From an uncultured Flavobacteriales bacterium (GTDB lineage Bacteria > Bacteroidota > Bacteroidia > Flavobacteriales > Crocinitomicaceae), in contig CAMLIF010000005.1 of assembly GCA_946479985.1 (NCBI GenBank), positions 24,588-88,587 on the forward strand: a stretch of 64,000 bases of DNA. The letters are read 5' to 3'. The translations under genes and the position numbers were made by a program. Of the stretch, positions 36,254 through 45,657 are shown in pieces (the stretch's first letter is position 1; the number at the start of each line of letters is the position of its first letter). Under the pieces are notes generated by a model, which saw only the letters and a list, made by a program, of their open reading frames with translations, was not told the origin of the DNA and made no database searches.

Positions 36254-36261
36254 TATCTTTG
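36254..36261 (+). promoter_or_regulatory. Promoter -7 box of the aldehyde dehydrogenase gene
   Basis: TATCTTTG, an exact TAnnTTTG, 17 bases before the ATG at 36279. Confidence 0.55.
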
Positions 36262-36278
36262 ACAACTCAAAATGTACT

Positions 36279-37721
36279 ATGATTCGTCTTCAAAACTTCA
36301 TTAACGGTTCTTTTTCAGACCCGGTTAAAGGTGCTTATTTGGATAATGTTGAACCGGCAACGGGACAAGTTTATGCGCAAATTCCCGATTCTACGTCAGA
36401 AGATGTGGAACTGGCTGTACTTGCCGCTGAAAAAGCATTCCCTATTTGGTCGAAAATGACCGGAGAACAGCGTGGAAAAATTCTTCAGAATATTGCCCAG
36501 GGAATTGAGGACAGAATGGATGAATTTGTTGCTGCTGAGTCACGTGACAACGGAAAACCACTTTCGCTTGCCGGGCATATAGATATTCCGCGTGCTGTTT
36601 CGAATTTTCACTTTTTCGCAACAGCTATAGAACATTTTGCTTCTGAATCGCATTTCATGGAAGGCCAGGGTGTGAATTACACTACGCGCAAACCAATCGG
36701 AATTGTGGGTTGTATTTCCCCGTGGAACCTGCCTTTGTATTTATTTTCCTGGAAAATTGCTCCGGCCCTTGCTGCAGGAAATTGTGTTGTTGCGAAACCA
36801 TCCGAAATTACGCCTTACACCGCATATTTATTAAGTGAAGTTGTGAAAGAAAGCGGAATGCCGGCCGGAGTTTTGAATATCGTTCACGGAAACGGGCAAA
36901 ATGCAGGCGATGCAATTGTAAAACACGGGAAAATAAAAGCCATTTCATTTACCGGTGGGACAAAAACCGGAGAGTACATTGCAAGAACTGCTGCCCCGAT
37001 GTTCAAGAAATTATCGCTTGAATTGGGTGGTAAGAATCCGAATATTATTTTTGCTGATTGTGATTTTGACGAAATGGTGAAAACAACCGTTCGCTCTTCG
37101 TTTGCAAATCAGGGACAGATCTGTTTATGCGGCTCACGTATTTTTATTGAAGAAAGTATTTATGAACGTTTCAAAGAAGCCTTTGTTGCGCGGGTAAACG
37201 GTTTAACAGTTTCGTTTCCTTCCGATCCGAACGCCAAAATGGGAGCCATCGTTTCCAAACCGCATATGGAGAAAGTGCTTTCATATATTCAATTGGCGAA
37301 AGAGGAGGGAGGTAAAATCATTGCCGGTGGCGAACAAGTGATTTTGAACGCTCCGTATGAAAACGGATTCTATATTCAGCCTACGGTTATTGAAGGATTG
37401 GCTTACGATTGCCGCACAAACCAGGAAGAAATTTTCGGACCTGTAGTTACGCTTACTCCGTTTAAAACGGAAGAAGAAGTATTGATGATGGCGAACAGTA
37501 CAAATTACGGTTTAAGCGCAACAATCTGGACATCGAATTTGGAGAAAGCGCACCGCGTTGCAGATCAGGTTCAGGCAGGAATTGTTTGGTTGAATTCCTG
37601 GTTGGTTCGCGATCTCAGAACACCGTTTGGCGGTGTAAAAGCTTCAGGAGTTGGTCGTGAAGGCGGTTGGGAAGCTTTGCGTTTTTTCACCGAAGCGAAG
37701 AACGTGTTTGTTAAGTTTTAA
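36279..37721 (+). CDS. NAD(P)-dependent aldehyde dehydrogenase
   Basis: A 480-residue cytosolic ALDH that oxidises an aldehyde to a carboxylic acid. The catalytic Glu is in LELGGKNPNIIF near residue 250, the catalytic Cys in NQGQICLCGSRIF near 285, and EEIFGPVVT near 385 contacts the cofactor. The overall sequence resembles the hydroxymuconic-semialdehyde/betaine-aldehyde group; the substrate cannot be fixed, and no catabolic cluster surrounds it. The stop overlaps the convergent gene end by 11 bases. It has its own promoter. Confidence 0.93.
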   Translation: MIRLQNFINGSFSDPVKGAYLDNVEPATGQVYAQIPDSTSEDVELAVLAAEKAFPIWSKMTGEQRGKILQNIAQGIEDRMDEFVAAESRDNGKPLSLAGHIDIPRAVSNFHFFATAIEHFASESHFMEGQGVNYTTRKPIGIVGCISPWNLPLYLFSWKIAPALAAGNCVVAKPSEITPYTAYLLSEVVKESGMPAGVLNIVHGNGQNAGDAIVKHGKIKAISFTGGTKTGEYIARTAAPMFKKLSLELGGKNPNIIFADCDFDEMVKTTVRSSFANQGQICLCGSRIFIEESIYERFKEAFVARVNGLTVSFPSDPNAKMGAIVSKPHMEKVLSYIQLAKEEGGKIIAGGEQVILNAPYENGFYIQPTVIEGLAYDCRTNQEEIFGPVVTLTPFKTEEEVLMMANSTNYGLSATIWTSNLEKAHRVADQVQAGIVWLNSWLVRDLRTPFGGVKASGVGREGGWEALRFFTEAKNVFVKF

Positions 37722-39060
37722 TCAGTTTGAAATGGCGTAGTAAAGTTACTGCGTCTATATGAATTGTTCCGAACACATCACTTTTCTTGATTTTGTTTAA
37801 TTCAGCAGTGATTTTGATCCCTTTATATTTCCACATTACAAAATTCGTAACTCCTTCAACTATTTTCGGCGAACCGTTAGATGTATAAGCACTTAGGAAT
37901 GTGGGTTGAACATTCAACCGAACGGGCGGCGAGAATAAAAAGCGGTAACGATTTCCCTGTTTGTTCAGAATTCCTTTGGCAAAAAGACGACTTACCAGCT
38001 CTTGTCCGGCATCGTTTACAGAAATCAGTGCACTGAAGCCCTTGATCGGAACTTGCTTCGTTTTCCGTACTTCTACAGGGTTAAATTCTTCATCAACACC
38101 CATTTCTATATATTCTTCCTCGATCATTTGTGTACCGCCCTGTACATAGCTTAAATCACCGTCCCACGCAGTTAGGAACACATCTGTAGGGAAACTGATC
38201 TTTTTTCCGAAATCAACCAGGAGTTTGTACCAGGGATGCTTTTTGCTTTTCCGGAATTCACTGATGTCTAAATGTAGTTGAGCAGCCGTTTCCGGATTTC
38301 CGTTGATTTCGAAGTTTGGTCCTTTCTCTTTCTGCTTGACTTTCAGTTCGTAGTTTGAATGAACGAATGTTCTCAGTTTAATCTCAGTTGAGTCGGATGA
38401 AAACGCCATCAAACCATAATCTATGGCATATTTCTTTAATGCCGGATGTTGACTGTAGATAACAAAACTTTCCTTTTTAAAGGTGTTGATTCGTTTAAAC
38501 CTTCTCCAGGTTGTACTCGTTTGTCCGAACTTGGCATAAATTGCTCTTGCAAGACGCTCTTTCAGTTTATTGCCTTTATAAACGAAGGCATAGTGCTTAT
38601 CGTAATGGATAAATACATCCAGCTGTTCAATATGTTTCAGTTTCGTTTTAAGAACAACCGTATCTTTTACTGTGAAAAATTGACTGATGCGGTTAATTCC
38701 GGGTAGAAGTTTTGAACTGTCAGTTAGAGTAATAAATCCACCCCATTCGTCTTCTCCATTGGAAAAGAAGTACAACGGATCCTGAACGTCAATTCCAAGA
38801 TTTTTCGCTTGAGAAAGCAGGAAATCAGCAGTTAAATATTCTCTGAACGGAACCTTTTGTTTGAAAAGCATAGAATTTGATTCACGAGCTAAATCAAATA
38901 TTTGCGCACGACCAATAAATTCAGCTTCCGGTAATCTGTCTACCAAGCGTGGTGGTGGGTCTTTTGCGAACAGAAATGGTCTGACATATAAGAACAGCCC
39001 GAGCCCGGCACACAAAAGCGTGATTAAAAAGATCTTATTGCCCAGATTTTCAACTCTCAT
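37711..39060 (-). CDS. Membrane-anchored protein of unknown function, DUF4836-like layout
   Basis: A 449-residue protein with an N-terminal membrane helix (about residues 9-27) and a large periplasmic part. I do not recognise a firm family. Its start (RLPEAEFIGRAQIFDLARES..., GIDVQDPLYFFSN, GFITLTDSSKLLPGI) aligns by eye with the corresponding region of the next gene (AVTVFTLNNIQIL..., GIDFNQKMNIFYG, GFTFGISDKQKLFTVF), so the two look like distant paralogues. The upstream gene's stop immediately adjoins this start, so they are co-transcribed. The 3' end overlaps the aldehyde dehydrogenase. Confidence 0.7.
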   Translation of the reverse strand: MRVENLGNKIFLITLLCAGLGLFLYVRPFLFAKDPPPRLVDRLPEAEFIGRAQIFDLARESNSMLFKQKVPFREYLTADFLLSQAKNLGIDVQDPLYFFSNGEDEWGGFITLTDSSKLLPGINRISQFFTVKDTVVLKTKLKHIEQLDVFIHYDKHYAFVYKGNKLKERLARAIYAKFGQTSTTWRRFKRINTFKKESFVIYSQHPALKKYAIDYGLMAFSSDSTEIKLRTFVHSNYELKVKQKEKGPNFEINGNPETAAQLHLDISEFRKSKKHPWYKLLVDFGKKISFPTDVFLTAWDGDLSYVQGGTQMIEEEYIEMGVDEEFNPVEVRKTKQVPIKGFSALISVNDAGQELVSRLFAKGILNKQGNRYRFLFSPPVRLNVQPTFLSAYTSNGSPKIVEGVTNFVMWKYKGIKITAELNKIKKSDVFGTIHIDAVTLLRHFKLIKT

Positions 39061-40929
39061 CTATTGCTTCGAAATGATGTATGCTGTATTCAATAAATCC
39101 AGTAAATATTTCCCCGCGTTTTCAGCTCCAATAAACTCATAAGTAATATTGTAAGTCGTTTTTTCAGGTGTAGTTTTGCTTGAAGTAACGATCAATTCCC
39201 CTGTTTTTCCTTTCAAAGATTCGATTAACTCAAATTTGTCGTCAGTAAACATTTCACGCGGAATTTCCTCGATGATCTCTTCCAGATTCAAGTAACCATA
39301 AACAGAACCGCTTTTCCGGGCCCTTTTAGCTGTTTTTCCGGAAATTGCATCCGAACCGTAACCGTCAGAATGATTGATAGCCAAATCTTCATCATTCGTA
39401 AAAATGAACAATCCGTTTTTGTTGATCATGTATAAGGGAACGGAGTTTAAGATCGCATCTTTGTAAATCCAGTAATCATTGTGTTTTTCGAATTGCGAAG
39501 TGATGCGCGCTAAATGATTCAATACTTTTTCAGGAACGTCACCACGGGATGTTGTAAACCCAAGAGTAAATACCGGCATATCTTCTTCCGATTCTACTTC
39601 TTGCTCACGGTATTCGAATGTTTCTTCGTCATAACTGAAATCAATCCGAGTAGTTTTAACACGTTTAATTCCGTTAAAAGATCCGAACATACTTCCTTTA
39701 TATGTTGCAAAAACTTCATCCGTATTTACAAATTCGTTGATGAGTTCAAGCATCAAAACGTTTGCTGATATTCGCGGATTTTTCTCTTCACGTAAGATAG
39801 GCATTACAATTTCGTAAGCAGCTTCGTATCCTTTTTTCAGATCGATGTTGTAAGTGAAGAATCCTGCATTTGAAGCTGGGATATATTTCAGTACATTTTT
39901 ATCGAATTTGGCGTTATTGAGCTGCGTGTATATTTTTCCGAGTGCTTCTCCGTATTGTGCATTTACCACTATTTCAACGGTTTCGTTTTTAAGGTAAACA
40001 TCGCCAAGCATTACATTTCCCTGGTACAGATCATTGATGTCTTTGTACAATTCCGGGAACATATTCAGGAAATCTACAACACCTGTCGCCGATTTCAGGT
40101 TTCTGCTGTTATCCAGATAAAATACTGCATCCGATGTGTGAGTCAGCTGTTCTGCCAAACGAGGGTCTTTTGCCTTCAGGTTGTTTCCGGTAACGAAAAT
40201 GTCATACGTAATGTCGAAAAGACGTTGTTCTGAAAGTTCATTTTCCAGACTATCTCTTAACTCGAAATAATTTTTGAAAATATCTTCGTCAGAACCTTCA
40301 TCAGTCATTATTTCATCTGTAATAACCTCTAATTCGTCATCCTGAATAATGTCTGTTTCATCGTTTCCTTCATAGATTTCTTCATCGTCGTAATAACCGT
40401 AGTATGGGTCATTCCAGGGAATTTCGAAACCTCTGGCGGTCCAGATTGAATCGGTCAGCTGGCTTAAATATTCCTGATCCGAATCTACCCGAATAAGAAT
40501 CGCCAAATCGCCGCGTACCATTAAATGATTGAAATAATTGTTGTAATATTCGGTTCCCTGAATAATGCTTTCCATTCTGTCAAAATCATCGAAAACAGTA
40601 AAAAGCTTTTGCTTATCGCTGATTCCAAAGGTAAATCCCGAGATTTCGTAATGCTCGTTCTTTCCGTAAAAGATGTTCATCTTTTGATTGAAATCTATTC
40701 CCGAATCTTTTAGAGATTTACCGGATGTTGATCCATCGAACAATTCGGATTGCAATTCCGTCATGAATTCGTATGAAACGAGCTCATCTATAGACACTTT
40801 CTGAAGAATCTGGATGTTATTCAAGGTGAAAACCGTAACAGCATCACTAGGGATAATGTCATCAGTTTTTTGTGCAGACAAGGTTGTTGCAGAAATGCAG
40901 CAACTAAACAAAACGAATTGTTTAAACAT
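39061..40929 (-). CDS. Exported protein, DUF4836-like, with acidic insert
   Basis: A 622-residue protein with a signal peptide (cleavage near LSAQKTD). The N-terminal IPSDAVTVFTLNNIQILQKVS and following region resemble DUF4836-type Bacteroidota proteins; the role of that family is not known. A strongly acidic stretch lies around residues 182-220 (EIYEGNDETDIIQDDELE). The next gene starts with no spacer. It is likely periplasmic or attached to the outer membrane. Confidence 0.72.
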   Translation of the reverse strand: MFKQFVLFSCCISATTLSAQKTDDIIPSDAVTVFTLNNIQILQKVSIDELVSYEFMTELQSELFDGSTSGKSLKDSGIDFNQKMNIFYGKNEHYEISGFTFGISDKQKLFTVFDDFDRMESIIQGTEYYNNYFNHLMVRGDLAILIRVDSDQEYLSQLTDSIWTARGFEIPWNDPYYGYYDDEEIYEGNDETDIIQDDELEVITDEIMTDEGSDEDIFKNYFELRDSLENELSEQRLFDITYDIFVTGNNLKAKDPRLAEQLTHTSDAVFYLDNSRNLKSATGVVDFLNMFPELYKDINDLYQGNVMLGDVYLKNETVEIVVNAQYGEALGKIYTQLNNAKFDKNVLKYIPASNAGFFTYNIDLKKGYEAAYEIVMPILREEKNPRISANVLMLELINEFVNTDEVFATYKGSMFGSFNGIKRVKTTRIDFSYDEETFEYREQEVESEEDMPVFTLGFTTSRGDVPEKVLNHLARITSQFEKHNDYWIYKDAILNSVPLYMINKNGLFIFTNDEDLAINHSDGYGSDAISGKTAKRARKSGSVYGYLNLEEIIEEIPREMFTDDKFELIESLKGKTGELIVTSSKTTPEKTTYNITYEFIGAENAGKYLLDLLNTAYIISKQ

Positions 40930-41089
40930 AGCTAACCGGTTATATTAATCTGAAGTCCGAAATGAGTTATCGAATTCAGGTTATTACGAATGTAAAGCCT
41001 ATTTTTTGAATAGAATAACCAAAAACGAGTATGAACAGGTATTTAGTTGATAACTTGTGCTTTTTTGGCGCCCGAAGAAGTCGGATAAA

Positions 41090-41788
41090 CTAATTTCCGA
41101 TTGTAATCGTATTCTTCAGCAAAGATGGATTTGTTGAAACTGCGTATGGAGTAGATTTAATCATAACCGCAGTTTTACTCGGAGAAATTTGAGCTTGTGA
41201 GTTTTCAACTTTGATCACGGGCGAATCAAAACGGGTTACCGCCATATATTGTCCGGCTTTTAATCCTTCAATGTCGTCACCGCTGAGTTTTTGAATGGGT
41301 GCCTGAATATTGGGAATGGAACGAATCAGTTGTTTTCCGTCCCAGCTAAGCCAGTCTTCTGTAAGCAAAGAGTTTGATTTTTCTTTACTTTCTTCTTTTA
41401 TGATGTCTTTTATTGCCTCCTGAAGGTGTCCTACATTGTCGAAATCACAGCTGAACTTAAAAACAAAATCGTCGTAATTAGCTATCACTGTTACATTGCT
41501 GATCCCTTCTTTTTCTTCCAGTTTCGATTTGTAAAGCGCAATCTTTTCTTTTATTTCCGGGAGTTTCGGAACGCGTTTACCATTGACGCTGTCGAGCGCA
41601 AGAATTGAATTTACCTTTACTTTATTGGAGCTGAGGTTGATGTTGTATCTGAAAGTTCCCGAACCATCGTTGTGTATTACAATTTCATCGAAGATGTCGA
41701 CGCAAGAAGTAAAAGAAAGGCCCAGAATCATTAATGATAAGAAGGCAGTAATACGGGTAATTTTCATTTTCATCATTTTCGCGGACAT
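41090..41788 (-). CDS. Lipoprotein of unknown function, 232 aa
   Basis: The N-terminus has a signal peptide ending in a lipobox (LSFTSC, Cys at residue ~29), so the protein should be lipid-anchored. The mature part begins VDIFDEIVIHNDGSGTFRY and includes a charged helical region around residues 60-95. No family recognised. Several Met codons (1, 5, 6, 8) could be the start. It sits upstream of the two DUF4836-like genes on the same strand, with a 160-base spacer. Confidence 0.7.
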   Translation of the reverse strand: MSAKMMKMKITRITAFLSLMILGLSFTSCVDIFDEIVIHNDGSGTFRYNINLSSNKVKVNSILALDSVNGKRVPKLPEIKEKIALYKSKLEEKEGISNVTVIANYDDFVFKFSCDFDNVGHLQEAIKDIIKEESKEKSNSLLTEDWLSWDGKQLIRSIPNIQAPIQKLSGDDIEGLKAGQYMAVTRFDSPVIKVENSQAQISPSKTAVMIKSTPYAVSTNPSLLKNTITIGN

Positions 41789-41819
41789 GTATTCAAAAAC
41801 AATACCAAAACAAAAGTAC

Positions 41820-42734
41820 TCAATCTTGGTTGAAGCTAACTACTTCCTGTCCAATTGTTAATGTACCTGTTTTTCCAACTATTAGTGCACGGTTGTCGTT
41901 CTGATGCCCGATTGGAGCTTCAAAGGCCACTGGTATTCTGCGGTATTTAAGAAGATCGGAAATAGTTTCTTTGTAATTGAGCTTGGTTGGAACCACGGTA
42001 TCAGAAATGTCGGTCATACCACCAATGATCAATCCGCCTATTTTATCCCAAACTCCCGCAAGATGAAATGCATATAACATTCTGTCAAGCGCGTACGCTT
42101 GTTCCCCGATATCTTCAATAAATAGAATGGCATTTTCCAAATCCGGGAAGTATTTTGTGCCAAGTAAGGAGTAAAGGATGGCCAAATTTCCGCCTAAAAC
42201 TGTTCCTGTTGCTGAGCCCTGAATATTGTTCGAAGTTGTATTCCATTTAAACGAAACGCTACTGGTTTCAAGTGTTTTAAACAGGGTTGCCAATGAATCA
42301 GGTGTGTTTTGGCCGTAATTCAAAGGCATCGTTCCATGAATAGATTGAAGACCTAATTGATAAGCCAGACAATGAAAATTGGTAATATCAGAGAATCCAA
42401 CAATCCATTTCGGTTCACGCAGCAGATTTGCATAATTAGCGGTTTGCATTAAATGAATTGCGCCATAACCACCACGATTGCAGATGATTGCTTTTACATC
42501 CGGATGATCAATAGCCCATTGCAAATCATTTCTGCGCTGGTTTTCATCTCCCGAAAAGTAGTTGTAAGAACTGGTTGCATTGTTTCCGATCAATACATTA
42601 TATCCGCGCGATTCGAATAGTTTCCTGGCGGCAAGGACCAATTGCTCTTCAATTGCTTTTGCCGGAGAAATAAGTGCGATTGTATCGCCGGGTTTTAAAG
42701 CCGGAGGAGTAATTATACTGGAAGAAGAATTCAT
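41820..42734 (-). CDS. LD-carboxypeptidase, S66 family
   Basis: A 304-residue serine peptidase of the MccF/LdcA family, which cuts an L-D peptide bond in muropeptides during cell wall recycling or detoxifies microcin-like compounds. The nucleophile Ser is in VGFSDITNFHC, the Glu in FIEDIGEQAYALDRML and the His in EAPIGHQNDN, completing the triad; the CNRGGYGAIHLM loop is also typical. No signal peptide, so cytosolic. The lipoprotein gene follows after 31 bases. Confidence 0.9.
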   Translation of the reverse strand: MNSSSSIITPPALKPGDTIALISPAKAIEEQLVLAARKLFESRGYNVLIGNNATSSYNYFSGDENQRRNDLQWAIDHPDVKAIICNRGGYGAIHLMQTANYANLLREPKWIVGFSDITNFHCLAYQLGLQSIHGTMPLNYGQNTPDSLATLFKTLETSSVSFKWNTTSNNIQGSATGTVLGGNLAILYSLLGTKYFPDLENAILFIEDIGEQAYALDRMLYAFHLAGVWDKIGGLIIGGMTDISDTVVPTKLNYKETISDLLKYRRIPVAFEAPIGHQNDNRALIVGKTGTLTIGQEVVSFNQD

Positions 42735-42761
42735 GAAACAAATGTAGCAAAAGAATAGAGC

Positions 42762-43586
42762 TTAGCTATTCACTGCTCCCATAACCACCATTTTCTCCAT
42801 GGTTGGTTGTTCGCTCCCTCCGCGTTTTTCGATGGTAATGGCGAATGCGGAAATTTTTGAAGCATCAACACTGAACGGGTCCGACATTTCTTTCAGATCT
42901 GCTACATCGAAAACACCCAGACTTACTGGTTTTCCATCTGCAATAGCCCAAAGCTGCAATTGCATTTCAGTTGGAATATCCTGGATAGCTACTGATTTCA
43001 GAACTGCCATTTTGTTATTCTCATTCCACATTATATGGATTTTGGCATCTGGCTCCATTGCTGTGCCTGACATTGCAATGTTTTTAGTGTCAAGCTGAGC
43101 TAAAACTTTGCGGTATTCCATTGATTTTTCCTGTTCAACGGAAAGAACGGTCATTTCCTGATCCATTTTTTCCATATCTGCCTGTGTACTTGCCAATTGA
43201 TTTTTTACGGTAACCATTTCCTGGTAATTCAAATACCACATGGTGCCTAAACTGAGCGAAATCACAATAGATGCTGCTGCAAGCCATTTCCAGGAGTTTG
43301 ATTTTGATTCGATTGCCTTTTGTAAAGAAATAACAGGTGCTTCTGCCTTTTCAATTTTTACATCTTTTTCAATGATGCTCATGATGGCTGTTTTTACTGA
43401 AGCCGGTGCCGGAATAGCGTGTTTCGTTGCTTCATTTTCGAAAGCAGTACTTACCGCAGCCCATTCGGCACGTACCTCCGGATATTGAGCAGCAACAGTC
43501 TGCAACTCAGAAATTTCTTTCTCTGAAGCAAAACCGAGAACTACTGACTCGATTATTCCTGATTCTATGAAGGCTTTTACATCCAC
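42762..43586 (-). CDS. Anti-sigma factor, RskA-like
   Basis: A 274-residue single-pass membrane protein. Residues 1-90 form the cytoplasmic sigma-binding part (MDVKAFIESGIIESVVLGF); one membrane helix lies at about 98-118; the outer part ends with an RskA-type domain (MQLQLWAIADGKPVSLGVF). It should hold the neighbouring ECF sigma factor inactive until a signal leads to its cleavage, possibly involving RseP, which this genome also has. The start is GTG, overlapping the sigma gene by ten bases. Confidence 0.87.
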   Translation of the reverse strand: MDVKAFIESGIIESVVLGFASEKEISELQTVAAQYPEVRAEWAAVSTAFENEATKHAIPAPASVKTAIMSIIEKDVKIEKAEAPVISLQKAIESKSNSWKWLAAASIVISLSLGTMWYLNYQEMVTVKNQLASTQADMEKMDQEMTVLSVEQEKSMEYRKVLAQLDTKNIAMSGTAMEPDAKIHIMWNENNKMAVLKSVAIQDIPTEMQLQLWAIADGKPVSLGVFDVADLKEMSDPFSVDASKISAFAITIEKRGGSEQPTMEKMVVMGAVNS

Positions 43587-44131
43587 AACACTAATAGTGT
43601 AAAATATTTTCTTAATTCACGCATTGCCAATCGTGTGCGCGTTTTCACGGTTCCTAAAGGAAGTTCTAATTCATCGGAAACTTCCTGTTGCGTATAACCT
43701 TTGAAGTATAAGTATTCTATAATAACTTGCTGTTCGGGTACTAAGTTTTCGACAAGTTTCTGTAAACCTATTGTACTTGTATTTTGTTGTACTGCGTTTT
43801 GAACACTTACGGTAGATTCCCAGTCCTGGATTTCTGTCTTCAGTTCTTTTTTATTCTTACGTAAAAAATCGATTGCTGTATTGCGTGCTACATTTAGCAT
43901 CCAGGTGTAAAAACTTCCCTTGGTTGAGTCGTAACGGTCAATGTTTTTCCAGATTTTGACAAAACTGTCCTGAAGGATATCATTCGCCTGATCCTGATCC
44001 GCCACGAATCTTCTGACAACACCGTTTAGCGCAGCAGAGTATCTGTCGTACATTTCGGAAAACGCTGATGATTCACCGTTTTTAATACGATTGACTAATG
44101 TTTCAATTTCTATGGTGTTCAATGTTTCCAA
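43577..44131 (-). CDS. ECF-type RNA polymerase sigma factor
   Basis: A 184-residue sigma-70 family regulator. Region 2 reads YDRYSAALNGVVRRFV to ANDILQDSFVKIWKNIDRYD, and region 4 EQQVIIEYLYFKGYTQQEVSDELELPLGTVKTR. The start appears to be TTG. A TATTTTCG box at 44137-44144 is close upstream, so the message may be nearly leaderless. It overlaps the anti-sigma gene, a standard arrangement for coupled synthesis. The target genes are unknown. Confidence 0.9.
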   Translation of the reverse strand: METLNTIEIETLVNRIKNGESSAFSEMYDRYSAALNGVVRRFVADQDQANDILQDSFVKIWKNIDRYDSTKGSFYTWMLNVARNTAIDFLRKNKKELKTEIQDWESTVSVQNAVQQNTSTIGLQKLVENLVPEQQVIIEYLYFKGYTQQEVSDELELPLGTVKTRTRLAMRELRKYFTLLVLWM

Positions 44132-44238
44132 CAGAACGAAAATAACTAAAATGATTGATATGTGTGTCGCCTGAGATAATTGATTCAGTTATAACCTGTG
44201 TTTACAGGATATCCAAATCGGATTCTGTCATTTCTTGG

Positions 44239-44246
44239 TACCTTTG
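44239..44246 (+). promoter_or_regulatory. Promoter -7 box of thiL
   Basis: TACCTTTG matches TAnnTTTG and lies 16 bases before the ATG. Confidence 0.5.
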
Positions 44247-44262
44247 CACCAAATATTAAAAG

Positions 44263-45297
44263 ATGTCAGAAGAAAAAAGAACTGAGCTTGATCAGTTAGG
44301 TGAATTTGGGTTAATTGAATCGTTAACTTCTTCTTTCAAATTGCGGAATGAGTCCAGTGTTCTTGGAATTGGCGACGATGCGGCAGTTATCGATAGGAAT
44401 GAGGACACATATTCACTTGTTTCTACAGATATGCTGGTAGAAGGAATACATTTCAATTTGATGTATATGCCTTTGAAACATTTAGGATATAAGGCTGTAG
44501 CGGTTAATGTCTCAGATATCGTTGCAATGAATGGTACACCTGAACAAATTACGGTTTCGTTGGCTGTTTCGAACCGATTTCCTGTTGAGGCTCTTAAAGA
44601 GTTGTACGAGGGAATTGAGTTGGCTTGTGTGAATTACAATGTCGATTTGGTTGGGGGCGATACATCGAGTTCTACTTCGGGCTTGATTTTGTCGATCACA
44701 GCTGTAGGAAGTGTTCAAAAAACGAAAGTTGTTTATAGAAGTGGAGCGCAGCCGAATGATCTGATCGTAGTCACAGGAGATTTGGGCGCAGCGTATATCG
44801 GATTACAGGTTTTGGAGCGGGAGCGTTCTGTTTTTGAAGCAAACCCATCAATTCAACCGGATCTGGATGGAAAAGATTACATCATCCAGCGCCAGTTAAA
44901 GCCAGAAGCACGTTTAGATGTAAAGCAGTTTTTACATGAATTGGATGTTCTTCCAACTTCGATGATTGATGTTTCAGACGGACTGGCTTCGGAGTTATTA
45001 CATCTTTCAAAAAGCTCTAATGTTGGATTGCGTGTTTACAACGGTAAAATTCCAATTGATTCACTGACATCAACTACGGCAATTGATTTTAATCTTGATC
45101 CTGTTACTTGTGCCTTGAATGGCGGTGAGGATTATGAGTTGCTATTTACGATCAGTCAGGCAGATTTTGACAAGATCAAAGGAAATCCGCACATGACGGT
45201 TATTGGTTATGTGACAGATATTTCAGAGGGGAATTATTTAGTAGATAGCAATGAGTCTTTAATTGAGTTAAAAGCTCAGGGTTGGCAGCATTTTTAA
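44263..45297 (+). CDS. thiL: Thiamine-monophosphate kinase
   Basis: Makes thiamine diphosphate, the active cofactor, from thiamine phosphate and ATP. The N-terminal GIGDDAAVI, the STDMLVEGIHFNL motif with metal-binding Asp, GGDTSSS, and MIDVSDGLASELLHLSKSS are all family signatures; GGEDYELLFT is near the C-terminus. Length 344 is normal. No other thiamine gene or TPP riboswitch was seen nearby. A strong terminator follows. Confidence 0.96.
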   Translation: MSEEKRTELDQLGEFGLIESLTSSFKLRNESSVLGIGDDAAVIDRNEDTYSLVSTDMLVEGIHFNLMYMPLKHLGYKAVAVNVSDIVAMNGTPEQITVSLAVSNRFPVEALKELYEGIELACVNYNVDLVGGDTSSSTSGLILSITAVGSVQKTKVVYRSGAQPNDLIVVTGDLGAAYIGLQVLERERSVFEANPSIQPDLDGKDYIIQRQLKPEARLDVKQFLHELDVLPTSMIDVSDGLASELLHLSKSSNVGLRVYNGKIPIDSLTSTTAIDFNLDPVTCALNGGEDYELLFTISQADFDKIKGNPHMTVIGYVTDISEGNYLVDSNESLIELKAQGWQHF

Positions 45298-45316
45298 AGA
45301 CCAACTGATACGAAAC

Positions 45317-45349
45317 AAAAAATCCCGATGTTTATCATCGGGATTTTTT
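45317..45349. terminator. Bidirectional terminator after thiL
   Basis: A-run plus ATCCCGATG, a five-base loop, then CATCGGGAT plus T-run; 14-pair stem in all. It lies between the thiL stop and the stop of the convergent small lipoprotein gene and can serve both. Confidence 0.9.
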
Positions 45350-45606
45350 TATTTTGAATCTTTTTTATCTTTCTTTTTCATCGGATCTGTGATTGAACCA
45401 TCATCCGGATTTGTTGGATCTGTCGGATTTGTATCGTCACCGTAAATTGTGCCAGTACCTCCGCCGTGAGTATTGTCGTCTTCACCGCCCTTAAATGTAG
45501 CAGACTTCGTTATGTCCTGATTGCTAGTCCCATTGGGAGCAAACGTTTCTTTCTGACAGCTCGCTGCCACAAAAACCACACTTACTATTAATACTACTTT
45601 TTTCAT
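45349..45606 (-). CDS. Small lipoprotein, 85 aa
   Basis: MKKVVLIVSVVFVAASC is a lipoprotein signal with the Cys at residue 17. The mature chain is low-complexity and rich in Gly, Asp, Thr and Pro (GGGTGTIYGDDTNPTDPTNP), ending in a Lys/Asp tail. It is likely anchored in the membrane as a flexible linker-like peptide; function unknown. The start at MKKVV is chosen over one four codons upstream because it gives a standard signal peptide. Confidence 0.6.
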   Translation of the reverse strand: MKKVVLIVSVVFVAASCQKETFAPNGTSNQDITKSATFKGGEDDNTHGGGTGTIYGDDTNPTDPTNPDDGSITDPMKKKDKKDSK

Positions 45607-45657
45607 TGGTTCGTCCACTTAATAAGACATACTCTAGCAAATATAAAGAATTAGAAT

